DNA from: Variovorax ginsengisoli
Lineage (GTDB): Bacteria > Pseudomonadota > Gammaproteobacteria > Burkholderiales > Burkholderiaceae_C
Assembly (NCBI RefSeq): GCF_030811835.1
Contig: NZ_JAUSRO010000019.1
Coordinates: 56,387 to 120,386, forward strand
Length of the DNA: 64,000 nucleotides
Reading direction: 5' to 3'
Shown: positions 8,357 to 18,607 of the stretch, piece after piece
How positions within the stretch are numbered: position 1 is the stretch's first letter
Layout: each line of letters opens with the position of its first letter
Position numbers and translations under genes: made by a program
Notes under the pieces: generated by a model
What the model was told of the DNA's origin: nothing
Database searches by the model: none
What the model saw: the letters and a program-made list of their open reading frames with translations, nothing else

Positions 8357-8417
8357 GCACGGCCGCATCACTTCCTCATGTCACGCTGACGATTCCCTGC
8401 CCCAACGAAAGCCCGCC

Positions 8418-9590
8418 GTGCTGCTGCTGCGCAATGCCACCCTTCGCCTGCTGTTCACCAGCCAGGCCCTGTACTGGGCCTGTTCGATCATCGGCATCAC
8501 GCTGACCTCCCTCGTCGGTGCGCGGCTGGCGCCTTGGCCAGTGCTCGCCACCCTGCCGCTGGCCCTGCTGGTGCTCGGCAGCCTGCTGTCGGTCCAGCCG
8601 CTGTCGATGTTCATGCAGCGGCACGGCCGGCGCGCAGGGCTGCGCACCGGTGCCTTGTTTGGGATCGCGGGCGGACTGGTCGCCATGGCCGGCGTGCTGC
8701 TGGGCAGCTTCGCGGTGTTCTGCTGCGGCACGCTGTGCGTGGGGGTGTACCAGTCGTCTTCCGGCTACTACCGCTATGCCGCGCTCGAAGCGGTGGCCGC
8801 ACACCAGAAGGGCCGGGCCGCGGCCTGCGTGGTCGGCGGTGGGCTGTTCGCGGCCCTGTTCGCGCCGCCGCTCTCGCTCTGGTCGCGCAACGCACTGGCC
8901 ACGCCCTTCGCGGGCGCCTACCTGGCCATCGCCGTGCTGGCCGCGCTGGGCTGGCTGGTGGTGTCGCGGTTGCCGGAAGGCGGTGCGCCACGCGCAGCGG
9001 CAGGCGGCATGGCGGCCATGCGCCAGCTGCTGGCGCGCCCGGCGCTGCGTGCGGCGGTGGTCATGACCGCGACCGGGCACGGCTTGATGATCCTGGTGAT
9101 GAACGCAACGCCGCTCGCCATGGACTTCTGCGGCTTCTCAGCCGGTGCCGCTGCGCAGGTGATCCAGTGGCATGTCGTCGGCATGTTCCTGCCCGCCCTC
9201 TTCGCAGGCGCTTGCGTCGATCGCTGGGGCGGCCGGCGCGTGGCCGTGGTGGGCGCGCTGTGCCTGGTGACCAGCGCCGGGCTCGCGCTCAGCGGACTGT
9301 CGTTCACCCAGTTCCTTGCCAGCTCCTTCCTGCTGGGCGCCGGCTGGAACCTGATGGTGATCGCCGGCACCACCCTGCTCGGCGACACCCACACACCCGA
9401 GGAACGCGGGCAGGCACAGGCGCTCATGGAACTGAGCAACGGTGGCGTCGCGGCAACGATGTCCTTCGCCTCGGGTGCGCTGATCAACGGCGTGGGCTGG
9501 ACGGCGATCAACGTGGCGATGCTGCCTCTGCTCGCGCTGGCCTTGGGGGTGCTGGCGGCGGGCGGTCGGCGAATGGCCCGGGAGGCTTAG
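8418..9590 (+). CDS. MFS transporter
   Basis: About 390 residues with a pattern of roughly 12 hydrophobic segments typical of the major facilitator superfamily. GRRAGLRTGALFG in the first loops resembles the conserved loop 2-3 motif, and the second half repeats it as DRWGGRRVAVVGA. The chosen GTG at 8418 starts LLLRNATLRLLF just before the first membrane helix. An upstream in-frame ATG at 8319 lies inside the preceding gene and would add a polar tail. Substrate unknown. Co-directional with the GlxA-type regulator. Confidence 0.82.
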   Translation: MLLLRNATLRLLFTSQALYWACSIIGITLTSLVGARLAPWPVLATLPLALLVLGSLLSVQPLSMFMQRHGRRAGLRTGALFGIAGGLVAMAGVLLGSFAVFCCGTLCVGVYQSSSGYYRYAALEAVAAHQKGRAAACVVGGGLFAALFAPPLSLWSRNALATPFAGAYLAIAVLAALGWLVVSRLPEGGAPRAAAGGMAAMRQLLARPALRAAVVMTATGHGLMILVMNATPLAMDFCGFSAGAAAQVIQWHVVGMFLPALFAGACVDRWGGRRVAVVGALCLVTSAGLALSGLSFTQFLASSFLLGAGWNLMVIAGTTLLGDTHTPEERGQAQALMELSNGGVAATMSFASGALINGVGWTAINVAMLPLLALALGVLAAGGRRMAREA

Positions 9591-9633
9591 CAGGGCGAGG
9601 CGGGCCACGCACAGCGGGCGAGCGGCTGCGGCC

Positions 9634-10578
9634 TCACCGCCCAGCGACCTCGCGCTCCCGCACGAACGCCACGAAGCGCGCCAGCGCCGGGTTCGCTCCA
9701 CCGGCCGGCCAGACCAGGCTGGTCTCGCACGCCGGCAGCACGACCGTCGCCTTGCCACGGCCCGTTCGCGCCAATTCGCCCGCCGCGCGGTACACCACGC
9801 CGTCACGCTGGAACTGGCGCACGCTCTCCGGCACCCAGGCCACGCCCAGCCCGCCCCACACCAGGTTGACGATGGTTTGCATCTGGATGGCCTCCTGCGC
9901 AATGACCGGCACCCGGCCGGCTGCATGGTAGAGCCCGAAGATCGCGTCATGCAGCGACGGCACGATGCGGCGCGGAAAGATCACCAGCGGCTCGGCCAGC
10001 ACATCGGCCACGGCCGGCCGCTCGGCACGTGCACAAGGATGCGCGGCCGGCAACGCCAGCACCAGCGGCTCCTGCGCCACGCGCAGGAGCGCCAGGCCAG
10101 GCGGTGCAAAACCAGGCGAGTGCAGCATCAGTCCCGCATCGATCTCGCCGCGCGCGAGGGCTTCGAGCTGGACATCGCCGGTCGCCTCGACCAGCTCCAG
10201 CGCCACCTGCGGACACAGCACGCGAAAGTCGCGCACCCACTGCGGCAGGTGTGCGAAGCCGATGGTCGAGACAAAGGCCAGCCGCACCCGCCCGACCTCG
10301 CCGGCCGCCGCCGCCCGGGCGCGGGCCGGCAGCGCCTGCGCGCGCTCCAGCAGATCGCGCACATCGGGCAGCAGCGCCTCGCCCGCGGGCGTGAGCGCCA
10401 CACGACGCCGCGTGCGATCGAACAGCACGATCCCCAGGGTCTTCTCCAGTTGGGCGATGGCCTGCGTCACTGGCGGCTGGGTCATGTGCAGGCGCAGGGC
10501 AGCGCGGCCGAAGTGCAGCTCCTCGGCCACGGCCAGGAACTGGCGCCAGGCGCGCAGATCGACAAGCGTTTCTTTCAT
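9634..10578 (-). CDS. LysR-family transcriptional regulator divergent from ilvD
   Basis: 314 residues: LysR winged HTH at the N-terminus (FLAVAEELHFGRAALRLHMT then QPPVTQAIAQLE) and a periplasmic-binding-like effector domain from about residue 95. It is transcribed divergently from ilvD with 99 bp between start codons, the classic LysR arrangement. Inverted repeats at 10592-10624 lie in that gap. Regulation of ilvD is possible but not certain, since ilvD is often housekeeping. Effector unknown. Confidence 0.9.
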   Translation of the reverse strand: MKETLVDLRAWRQFLAVAEELHFGRAALRLHMTQPPVTQAIAQLEKTLGIVLFDRTRRRVALTPAGEALLPDVRDLLERAQALPARARAAAAGEVGRVRLAFVSTIGFAHLPQWVRDFRVLCPQVALELVEATGDVQLEALARGEIDAGLMLHSPGFAPPGLALLRVAQEPLVLALPAAHPCARAERPAVADVLAEPLVIFPRRIVPSLHDAIFGLYHAAGRVPVIAQEAIQMQTIVNLVWGGLGVAWVPESVRQFQRDGVVYRAAGELARTGRGKATVVLPACETSLVWPAGGANPALARFVAFVREREVAGR

Positions 10579-10591
10579 ATACCGAGCATAT

Positions 10592-10624
10592 CAATCCATC
10601 CTTGAAAACGGATTGGAACCAATC
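10592..10624. promoter_or_regulatory. Inverted repeats between LysR gene and ilvD
   Basis: CAATCC (10592-10597) pairs with GGATTG (10610-10615). GATTGG (10611-10616) pairs with CCAATC (10619-10624). Both fall in the divergent intergenic region, 14-46 bp upstream of the LysR start codon, so they are plausible LysR recognition and activation sites. Binding is inferred. Confidence 0.45.
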
Positions 10625-10677
10625 AGTCATTCGTCGGATACTGGCGTCCCCCCGATTCACCACCACAAGAGACTTCC

Positions 10678-12372
10678 ATGGACACCAAGCCGATCCAGAT
10701 CAATCGCCGCAGCGCCAACATCGTCGAAGGCAAGAACCGCGCGCCCAACCGCTCGATGTTCTACGCGATGGGCTATGAAGAGAGCGACTTCAAGAAACCG
10801 ATGGTCGGCGTCGCCAACGGCCACAGCACCATCACGCCATGCAATTCGGGCCTGCAGAAGCTGGCCGACGCGGCCATTGCCGGCATCGAGGAAGCCGGCG
10901 GCAACGCCCAGGTGTTTGGCACGCCCACCATCTCCGACGGCATGGCCATGGGCACCGAAGGCATGAAGTATTCGCTGGTCAGCCGCGAAGTCATCAGCGA
11001 CTGCATCGAGACCTGCGTGGGCGGCCAGTGGATGGACGGCGTGCTGGTGGTCGGCGGCTGCGACAAGAACATGCCCGGCGGCCTGATGGGCATGCTGCGC
11101 GCCAACGTGCCTGCCATCTACGTCTACGGCGGCACCATCCTGCCGGGCCGCTACAAGGGCCAGGACCTGAACATCGTCAGCGTGTTCGAAGCCGTGGGCC
11201 AGAACGCCGCCGGCAACATGAGCGACGAGGACCTGCACGAAATCGAAAAGCGCGCCATCCCAGGCACCGGTTCCTGCGGCGGCATGTACACCGCCAACAC
11301 CATGTCCAGCGCGTTCGAGGCGCTCGGCATCTCGCTGCCCTACTCGTCCACGATGGCGAATCCGCATGACGAAAAGGCCAACTCGGCCAAAGAATCGGCC
11401 AAGGTGCTGATCGAGGCGATCAAGAAAGACCTGAAGCCGCGCGACATCGTGACCAAGAAGGCCATCGAGAACGCCGTGGCCGTGATCATGGCCACGGGCG
11501 GGTCGACCAACGCGGTGCTGCACTTCCTGGCGATCGCTCACGCGGCTGGCGTCGAATGGACCATCGACGATTTCGAGCGCATGCGCAAGAAGGTGCCGGT
11601 GCTGTGCGACCTCAAGCCGAGCGGCAAGTATCTGGCCGTCGACCTGCACCAGGCTGGCGGCATTCCGCAGGTCATGAAGGTGCTGCTGAAGGCCGGCCTG
11701 CTGCACGGCGACTGCATCACCATCACCGGCCAGACGATCGAAGAAGTGCTGGCCGACGTGCCCGATGTGCCACGCGCCGACCAGGACGTGATCCGCCCGA
11801 TCGGCCAACCGATGTACGCCGAAGGCCACCTGGCCATCCTCAAGGGCAACCTGTCGCCCGAAGGCGCGGTCGCCAAGATCACGGGCCTGAAGAACCCGGT
11901 CATCACGGGCCCGGCACGCGTGTTCGACGACGAACAGTCCGCACTCAAGGCCATCCTCGACGGCAAGATCGTGGCTGGCGACGTGATGGTGCTGCGCTAC
12001 CTCGGCCCCAAGGGCGGCCCTGGCATGCCGGAAATGCTGGCTCCCACGGGGGCGCTGATCGGTGCGGGCCTGGGTGAAAGCGTGGGCCTGATCACCGACG
12101 GCCGCTTCTCGGGCGGCACCTGGGGCATGGTGGTGGGCCACGTGGCGCCGGAAGCAGCGGCCGGTGGCACCATCGCGTTCGTGAACGAGGGCGACTCGAT
12201 CACCATCGATGCACACGAACTCAAGCTCGAACTGAACGTGCCGGAAGCCGAAATCGCGAAGCGCCGCGAAGGCTGGACGCCCCCGGCCCCGCGCTACACG
12301 CGCGGCGTTCAGGCGAAGTTCGCGTTCAACGCATCGAGCGCCAGCTCGGGCGCGGTACTCGACAAGTATTGA
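10678..12372 (+). CDS. ilvD: Dihydroxy-acid dehydratase
   Basis: Dehydrates 2,3-dihydroxy-isovalerate and -methylvalerate to the 2-keto acids in valine, leucine and isoleucine synthesis. 564 residues, the usual length. Cys55 (TPCNSG), Cys128 (GGCDKNMPG) and Cys200 (GSCGGMYTANTM) match the three iron-sulfur ligands of the [2Fe-2S]-type enzymes. The C-terminal GLITDGRFSGGTWG is the second family signature. The ATG at 10678 lies 4 nt after AGAGACTT. A strong intrinsic terminator follows. Monocistronic. Confidence 0.97.
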   Translation: MDTKPIQINRRSANIVEGKNRAPNRSMFYAMGYEESDFKKPMVGVANGHSTITPCNSGLQKLADAAIAGIEEAGGNAQVFGTPTISDGMAMGTEGMKYSLVSREVISDCIETCVGGQWMDGVLVVGGCDKNMPGGLMGMLRANVPAIYVYGGTILPGRYKGQDLNIVSVFEAVGQNAAGNMSDEDLHEIEKRAIPGTGSCGGMYTANTMSSAFEALGISLPYSSTMANPHDEKANSAKESAKVLIEAIKKDLKPRDIVTKKAIENAVAVIMATGGSTNAVLHFLAIAHAAGVEWTIDDFERMRKKVPVLCDLKPSGKYLAVDLHQAGGIPQVMKVLLKAGLLHGDCITITGQTIEEVLADVPDVPRADQDVIRPIGQPMYAEGHLAILKGNLSPEGAVAKITGLKNPVITGPARVFDDEQSALKAILDGKIVAGDVMVLRYLGPKGGPGMPEMLAPTGALIGAGLGESVGLITDGRFSGGTWGMVVGHVAPEAAAGGTIAFVNEGDSITIDAHELKLELNVPEAEIAKRREGWTPPAPRYTRGVQAKFAFNASSASSGAVLDKY

Positions 12373-12400
12373 GCTGCAGACCCCGGGCGGTCTGACCTGC

Positions 12401-12440
12401 GGCCGAGGCACATGGCGTGCCTCGGCCGTTTGTGTTTTCT
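12401..12440 (+). terminator. Rho-independent terminator of ilvD
   Basis: A perfect 11-bp GC-rich stem, GGCCGAGGCAC (12401-12411) with GTGCCTCGGCC (12417-12427), and a 5-nt loop. It is followed by the T-rich GTTTGTGTTTTCTT, 29 bp after the ilvD stop. This is the clearest terminator in the window. Confidence 0.9.
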
Positions 12441-12445
12441 TCGTC

Positions 12446-12997
12446 CTACGGCAGGTCCTGCTCCAACGCGGGCGACCGCTGCTGGCGCCGCGCCGCATAC
12501 GTGAGCGCCAGACCGATGAGCGTCGGGAACAGCGAGAAGATGGCCAGCCCGATCACCAGGCCCCATGCGTCCTGGAAGTCCGCCACACGGGCATCGGCCG
12601 GGTTGCCAACGGCCACGCGCACCTCCGCCGGGTCGCCTTCCTTGCTGCGCGGCAAGCTGCCGCCAATGCCCTGGATGCGACGCAACTGGCCGTCTGCCGC
12701 CCTGAACTCGACCACGGGCGCACGCCAGACCGTCGTGTTGCCTTTGCTGTCCATGCCGTTTTCCGACACGTACGCCACCACGCGCCCCTGAATGCGCTCG
12801 GTATGGGCGAGCGCCTGGTAGCGCGGCCAGCCGACCGAGGCGGCACCGTAGAAACCGGCCGCGCCCACCATCAGCGCCCCGATGCCAATGCCCCAGAGCA
12901 CGCCTTTGCGCCAGATCAGCAAAGCGGAGACTGCCAAGCCTGCAAGCAAGGCGTATTTGAAGATGCTCAAGGCATGCGAAACGACGGCGTCATCCAT
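12446..12997 (-). CDS. DUF3592-type membrane protein
   Basis: 183 residues. Hydrophobic segments lie at about residues 10-30, 33-52 and 148-168. The soluble middle part reads IQGRVVAYVSENG then APVVEFRAADGQ and EVRVAVGNPADARV, a pattern typical of DUF3592 proteins, whose function is unknown. The ATG at 12997 was chosen because the upstream extension in this frame crosses the cytochrome c gene region and looks non-coding. It converges on the ilvD terminator and is divergent from the cytochrome gene. Confidence 0.8.
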   Translation of the reverse strand: MDDAVVSHALSIFKYALLAGLAVSALLIWRKGVLWGIGIGALMVGAAGFYGAASVGWPRYQALAHTERIQGRVVAYVSENGMDSKGNTTVWRAPVVEFRAADGQLRRIQGIGGSLPRSKEGDPAEVRVAVGNPADARVADFQDAWGLVIGLAIFSLFPTLIGLALTYAARRQQRSPALEQDLP

Positions 12998-13147
12998 GTG
13001 CGGCTGGTATCGGTATGCGCTCACGCGCGCGGGTGATGGGATCGAATGCCGGGATACGCTGGGGTCTGGACCGACCGAATCGGCGCTGTGCACCCGCCTC
13101 CCTACAATCGCGTTGAATCGACTGTACGACACCCACGAATGCGACCC

Positions 13148-13456
13148 ATGAAAAGAGTGCTGCTGCTTGCCGCGATGTGCCTTGGCTTCTCTGCGCCTGT
13201 CCTGGCCGACCTGGCACTGGCGACCTCCAAGAACTGCATGGCCTGTCACAACGTCGAACGCAAGGTGCTCGGGCCCGCCTTCAAGGACATCGCAGCCAAG
13301 TACAAGGGCGACGCCGGCGCTGCAGACATGCTCGCCAACAAGATCCGCAAGGGTGGCGCTGGCGTGTGGGGGCCGGTGCCGATGCCGGCCAACACGCAGG
13401 TCAGCGAGGCCGAGGCCAAGAAACTCGCGACCTGGATTCTGGTGACGCCTCAATAG
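13148..13456 (+). CDS. Small class I cytochrome c (c551/c552 type)
   Basis: 102-residue precursor with a cleavable signal peptide (MKRVLLLAAM to PVLA, about residues 1-20), giving a mature domain of about 82 residues, the size of cytochrome c551. Heme attachment motif CMACH at residues 30-34; the axial Met is in GPVPMPAN. Periplasmic one-electron carrier, typically to a terminal oxidase or nitrite/peroxide reductase; the partner is not local. Start choice: ATG 13148 (or 13139, three codons longer). A TACAAT at 13103-13108 could be its -10. Its 3' end overlaps the convergent LapA-like gene by 7 bp. Confidence 0.92.
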   Translation: MKRVLLLAAMCLGFSAPVLADLALATSKNCMACHNVERKVLGPAFKDIAAKYKGDAGAADMLANKIRKGGAGVWGPVPMPANTQVSEAEAKKLATWILVTPQ

Positions 13457-13986
13457 TTCGGCGCGGGTGGAATGATGGTCGTGCCGGTGCCAGTTTCCAC
13501 AGTGCCCACCGGCGCGCCACGGCGATCCAGCCTGTCTTCCAATTGGCCGATGTGTGCCGCCACCGTGTTGTCAGTCTGGTCGGCGCGCTGACGCACAGCC
13601 GACTCCAGTTGCTCGACACGTGCCAACAGTGCGCTGTGGCGCTCGGCATTGCGTGCCATGTGCGTGTTCTCCTGGGTCTCCAGGAAGCTGCGCAGTTCCG
13701 TGAAGCGCGATGCCTCGGCCTTGTCGGCCAGGTCACGCTGGGCTTGCATTTCCTTGTTGTGGCGACGGGTTTCGAGAAGCACCGAACTTTGCAGGTACAC
13801 CACATAAGCGACGAAGAAGATCGCCAGCAGGATGGTCAAGCCCAGCATGATGAGGCCCAGCGGCGCCGTCACCTGCATGAAGCCGATGGACATCGCGGTC
13901 GGTGTGAGCAGGATGCCCCAGTTGAGCGCTGCCAGCGCCGCAATCAGCAGCACGATCACTGCCAGCACAATCGTTCGGATACCCAT
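13450..13986 (-). CDS. LapA-domain-like membrane protein with coiled-coil tail
   Basis: 178 residues. Two membrane segments at about residues 4-22 and 43-63 surround a short loop, as in LapA/DUF1049 proteins. A charged helical tail follows (about residues 70-150, heptad-like, rich in E, R, A, Q) and then a Thr/Gly/Pro-rich end. The ATG at 13986 has GGGAG about 8 nt upstream and removes an implausible polar extension. Function unknown; E. coli LapA (YciS) pairs with LapB in LPS control, but no lapB is next to this gene, so it may be only a structural relative. Confidence 0.75.
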   Translation of the reverse strand: MGIRTIVLAVIVLLIAALAALNWGILLTPTAMSIGFMQVTAPLGLIMLGLTILLAIFFVAYVVYLQSSVLLETRRHNKEMQAQRDLADKAEASRFTELRSFLETQENTHMARNAERHSALLARVEQLESAVRQRADQTDNTVAAHIGQLEDRLDRRGAPVGTVETGTGTTIIPPAPNY

Positions 13987-14123
13987 GTAGAAACTCCCAG
14001 AAGAAAAGAAAACTCTAATCGTCTGTTTGTAACCCATGCGACACCCGTGCCCCTGTCGGACACAGGGCAGTGCCGTCGCCAGCGGGCGCCCTCAACCTCC
14101 AGGGGTGATCGCGCCCTGCCCGT

Positions 14124-16133
<2,010 letters not shown>

Positions 16134-16288
16134 TTCATGTCTCCTGCAGGGCAAGGTTGGTTTCGCTCGTAATGTCGACCTGTGCACTTACGGCGCACTG
16201 ACTCGCCATGGTAGTGCGCACCGGGGGCATCACGGCGCCGACACAGGCGCGCCCTAGAATCCGTGTTTTCCCGAACGTCCCATCCCAG

Positions 16289-16906
16289 ATGTCTGCACCC
16301 GACTCCTTCGACCCTCTGAACCCACCGGTCCCGCGCAAGAGTTCGCCGCTGCGACCGCTGCCCCGGCTGATCTTCGCGAGCCGCTGGCTGCAGCTGCCGC
16401 TCTACCTCGGCCTGATCATTGCGCAGGGCGTCTACGTCGTGCACTTCCTGGTCGAGCTGCTGCATCTGGTGGAGGCCGCCTTCGGCAGCCAGACCGCGCT
16501 GCAGGCGCTCATCAGCAGCATCGGCTACAAGACGAGCGCGCCGGTGACTGCGCTCAACGAAACCGTGATCATGCTGGTGGTGCTGGCACTGATCGACGTG
16601 GTGATGATCTCCAACCTGCTGATCATGGTCATCGTGGGCGGCTACGAGACCTTCGTGAGCCGCATGGACCTTGAAGGCCATGCCGACCAGCCCGAGTGGC
16701 TGAGCCACGTGAACGCGTCGGTGCTGAAGGTCAAGCTCGCGACGGCCATCATCGGCATCAGCTCGATCCACCTGCTCAAGACCTTCATCAACGCGGACAA
16801 CTACAGCGACCGCGTGCTGATTGCACAGACCGTGATCCACATTGCGTTCCTCCTGTCGGCCATGGCCATTGCGTACACCGACCGGCTGATGTCCAGGGAG
16901 CACTGA
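16289..16906 (+). CDS. YqhA/UPF0114 family membrane protein (TIGR00645-like)
   Basis: About 205 residues with hydrophobic segments at roughly 32-52, 90-118, 150-170 and 178-195. The family landmarks FASRWLQLPLYLGLI, VIVGGYETFVSRMD and KVKLATAIIGISSIHLLKTFI are clear. YqhA proteins are inner-membrane proteins without an established function. The ATG at 16289 starts MSAPDSFDP; the upstream in-frame part overlaps the acs promoter region and was rejected. 21 bp separate its stop from the -35 of the downstream operon promoter. Confidence 0.9.
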   Translation: MSAPDSFDPLNPPVPRKSSPLRPLPRLIFASRWLQLPLYLGLIIAQGVYVVHFLVELLHLVEAAFGSQTALQALISSIGYKTSAPVTALNETVIMLVVLALIDVVMISNLLIMVIVGGYETFVSRMDLEGHADQPEWLSHVNASVLKVKLATAIIGISSIHLLKTFINADNYSDRVLIAQTVIHIAFLLSAMAIAYTDRLMSREH

Positions 16907-16926
16907 CCGGCGTCGGCGCCGCTGGC

Positions 16927-16956
16927 TTGACGCGGCTCATACCGCAAAGTTATAAT
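16927..16956 (+). promoter_or_regulatory. Sigma-70-type promoter of the proVWX-like operon
   Basis: TTGACG (16927-16932), an 18-bp spacer, and a perfect TATAAT (16951-16956). This is the best housekeeping promoter match seen in the window. Transcription would begin near 16963, leaving a leader of about 350 nt before the ATP-binding protein gene. Confidence 0.8.
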
Positions 16957-16962
16957 CCAGGA

Positions 16963-17314
16963 TCCAAAGACGACCAACTGAATATGTTGGTCATCCTGCA
17001 CTACTCGCGGATCACCGAATCCCGTCGCGGTGCAGGGTCTCATTAGCCGGGCTTACCGCCCGGCGCCCCTGGCCGGTTTTCCGGCCCCATTGCCACGTCA
17101 CAGCGCATCGGGCGGCCCCTTCGACCAGGCCCGCCGCTCCGAATGACGCTCCCGGCGGGCACTGGTTTCGTCGTCCTTTTGTCGTCGTCAGTGCCCCTGG
17201 GCAGCCCTTCGAGGCTCGCCGCGCGTCGTCACGCCCGTCGTGCCCGAAGCCTGGTGCCGTGGCCGTCACCCCTCGGGGTGGCGCTTCGTGCAACCCACCT
17301 AAGGAACCCAGCGC
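16963..17314 (+). other. Long structured 5' leader (candidate regulatory RNA) of the proVWX-like operon
   Basis: This stretch of about 350 nt has no convincing gene. It holds four perfect-arm hairpins in its first 125 nt. They are GACCAAC/GTTGGTC (16972-16978, 16986-16992), CCTGCAC/GTGCAGG (16995-17001, 17030-17036), GCCGGGC/GCCCGGC (17046-17052, 17058-17064) and GGCCGG-TTTT-CCGGCC (17071-17086). The rest, 17087-17300, is unstructured to the eye apart from the Shine-Dalgarno AAGGA before the ATG at 17315. It matches no riboswitch class I can recognise. An osmotic or ligand-sensing leader is possible but unproven. Confidence 0.45.
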
Positions 17315-18589
17315 ATGGCCAAAGGCATTCTCATCGACCACGTCTTCAAGGTCTTCGGCGACGACCCGCAACGCGCGCTCGACCTCGTCGCGCAAGGCGC
17401 GAGCAAGAGCGAGATCCTCGCGCAGACCGGCAACTCCATCGGCGTCTTCGATGCGAGCTTCGAAATCCAGGCGGGCGAGATCTTCGTCATCATGGGCCTG
17501 TCGGGCTCAGGCAAGTCGACGCTGGTGCGCCTGCTCAACCGGCTGATCGAGCCGACCGCCGGACGTATCGTGATCGACGGCCAGGACATCAATGGCCATT
17601 CCGATGCCAAGCTGCGCGCCCTGCGGCGCAAGGACATCAGCATGGTGTTCCAGTCCTTTGCGCTGATGCCGCACATGACGGTGCGTGAAAACACGGCCTT
17701 CGGGCTCGAACTCGCCGGCGCCAGCCGAAAGGAACGCCTGGCGCAAGCCGACCACGCGCTCGCGCAGGTCGGGCTGGCCGCCTGGGGCGACAGCTATCCC
17801 GATGAACTCTCGGGCGGCATGCAACAACGCGTAGGGCTGGCACGTGCCCTGGCGTCGGACCCCTCGATCCTGTTGATGGACGAGGCCTTCTCGGCGCTCG
17901 ATCCGATCATCCGCACCGAGATGCAGTCCGAGCTGATGCGCCTGCAGCAGGAGCAGCGCCGCACCATCGTCTTCATCTCGCACGACCTCGACGAGGCCAT
18001 GCGCATCGGTGACCGTATCGCGATCATGAAGGACGGCCAGGTGATCCAGGTCGGCACACCCGACGACATCCTGCGCAACCCGGCCAACGACTACGTGCGC
18101 AGCTTCGTGCGCGGCGTGGACGCGGCCGCCGTGTTCAAGGCCGCCGACATCGCCCGCAAGTCACTCACCGTGGTGTCCGAACATGCCGACCGCGGCGCAC
18201 GCGCGGCGCTCAAGATGCTGGAAGACCAGGACCGCGACTACGCCTACGTCGTCAGCCCGGGCAAACGCTATCTGGGCACCCTGTCGTCCGACACCCTGCG
18301 CAAGGCGCTCGACGGGCACGCCGGCCCGCTCGGACTGCAGCATGCGTTTCTCGAAGGGGTGACGCCCATTGCCGCCGACGCCTCCGTGGCCGACCTGTTC
18401 GGCCAAGTGGCGCAAACACCCTGTGCGGTGCCGGTGGTCGATGCCGATGGCCGCTTCTGCGGCGCGATCAGCAAAACCACGCTGCTGAAGTTCCTCGACC
18501 GCGACACGCCACCGGTGGAGCCGAGCGCGCAGCCCTCCACGCCAGCGCCGGCGACCACCGTGGCCACTGCAGTCGCCGAATTTCACTGA
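17315..18589 (+). CDS. proV: Glycine betaine/proline ABC transporter, ATP-binding protein
   Basis: 424 residues, including the long N-terminal segment typical of ProV/OpuAA. Walker A GLSGSGKST at residues 61-69; signature LSGGMQQRVG; Walker B ILLMDEAFSALD; H-loop FISHD. The last about 130 residues form a tandem CBS module (to about residue 400), the ionic-strength or nucleotide sensor of this family, followed by a Pro/Thr-rich tail. The Shine-Dalgarno AAGGA lies upstream. First gene of a three-gene operon; 18 bp to proW. Confidence 0.93.
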   Translation: MAKGILIDHVFKVFGDDPQRALDLVAQGASKSEILAQTGNSIGVFDASFEIQAGEIFVIMGLSGSGKSTLVRLLNRLIEPTAGRIVIDGQDINGHSDAKLRALRRKDISMVFQSFALMPHMTVRENTAFGLELAGASRKERLAQADHALAQVGLAAWGDSYPDELSGGMQQRVGLARALASDPSILLMDEAFSALDPIIRTEMQSELMRLQQEQRRTIVFISHDLDEAMRIGDRIAIMKDGQVIQVGTPDDILRNPANDYVRSFVRGVDAAAVFKAADIARKSLTVVSEHADRGARAALKMLEDQDRDYAYVVSPGKRYLGTLSSDTLRKALDGHAGPLGLQHAFLEGVTPIAADASVADLFGQVAQTPCAVPVVDADGRFCGAISKTTLLKFLDRDTPPVEPSAQPSTPAPATTVATAVAEFH

Positions 18590-18607
18590 TCAAGGGAACC
18601 CGCAAGA

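Noticed and set aside
17046..17086. Tandem hairpins read as a mini-ykkC (guanidine-II) riboswitch
   Set aside because: The loops are TTACC and TTTT rather than the ACGR loops that define that class, and the downstream genes are osmolyte uptake, not guanidine export.
17143..17688. A plus-strand frame covering the proV leader and proV start
   Set aside because: Out of frame with proV, no motif, low-quality composition; the region is better explained as an untranslated leader.
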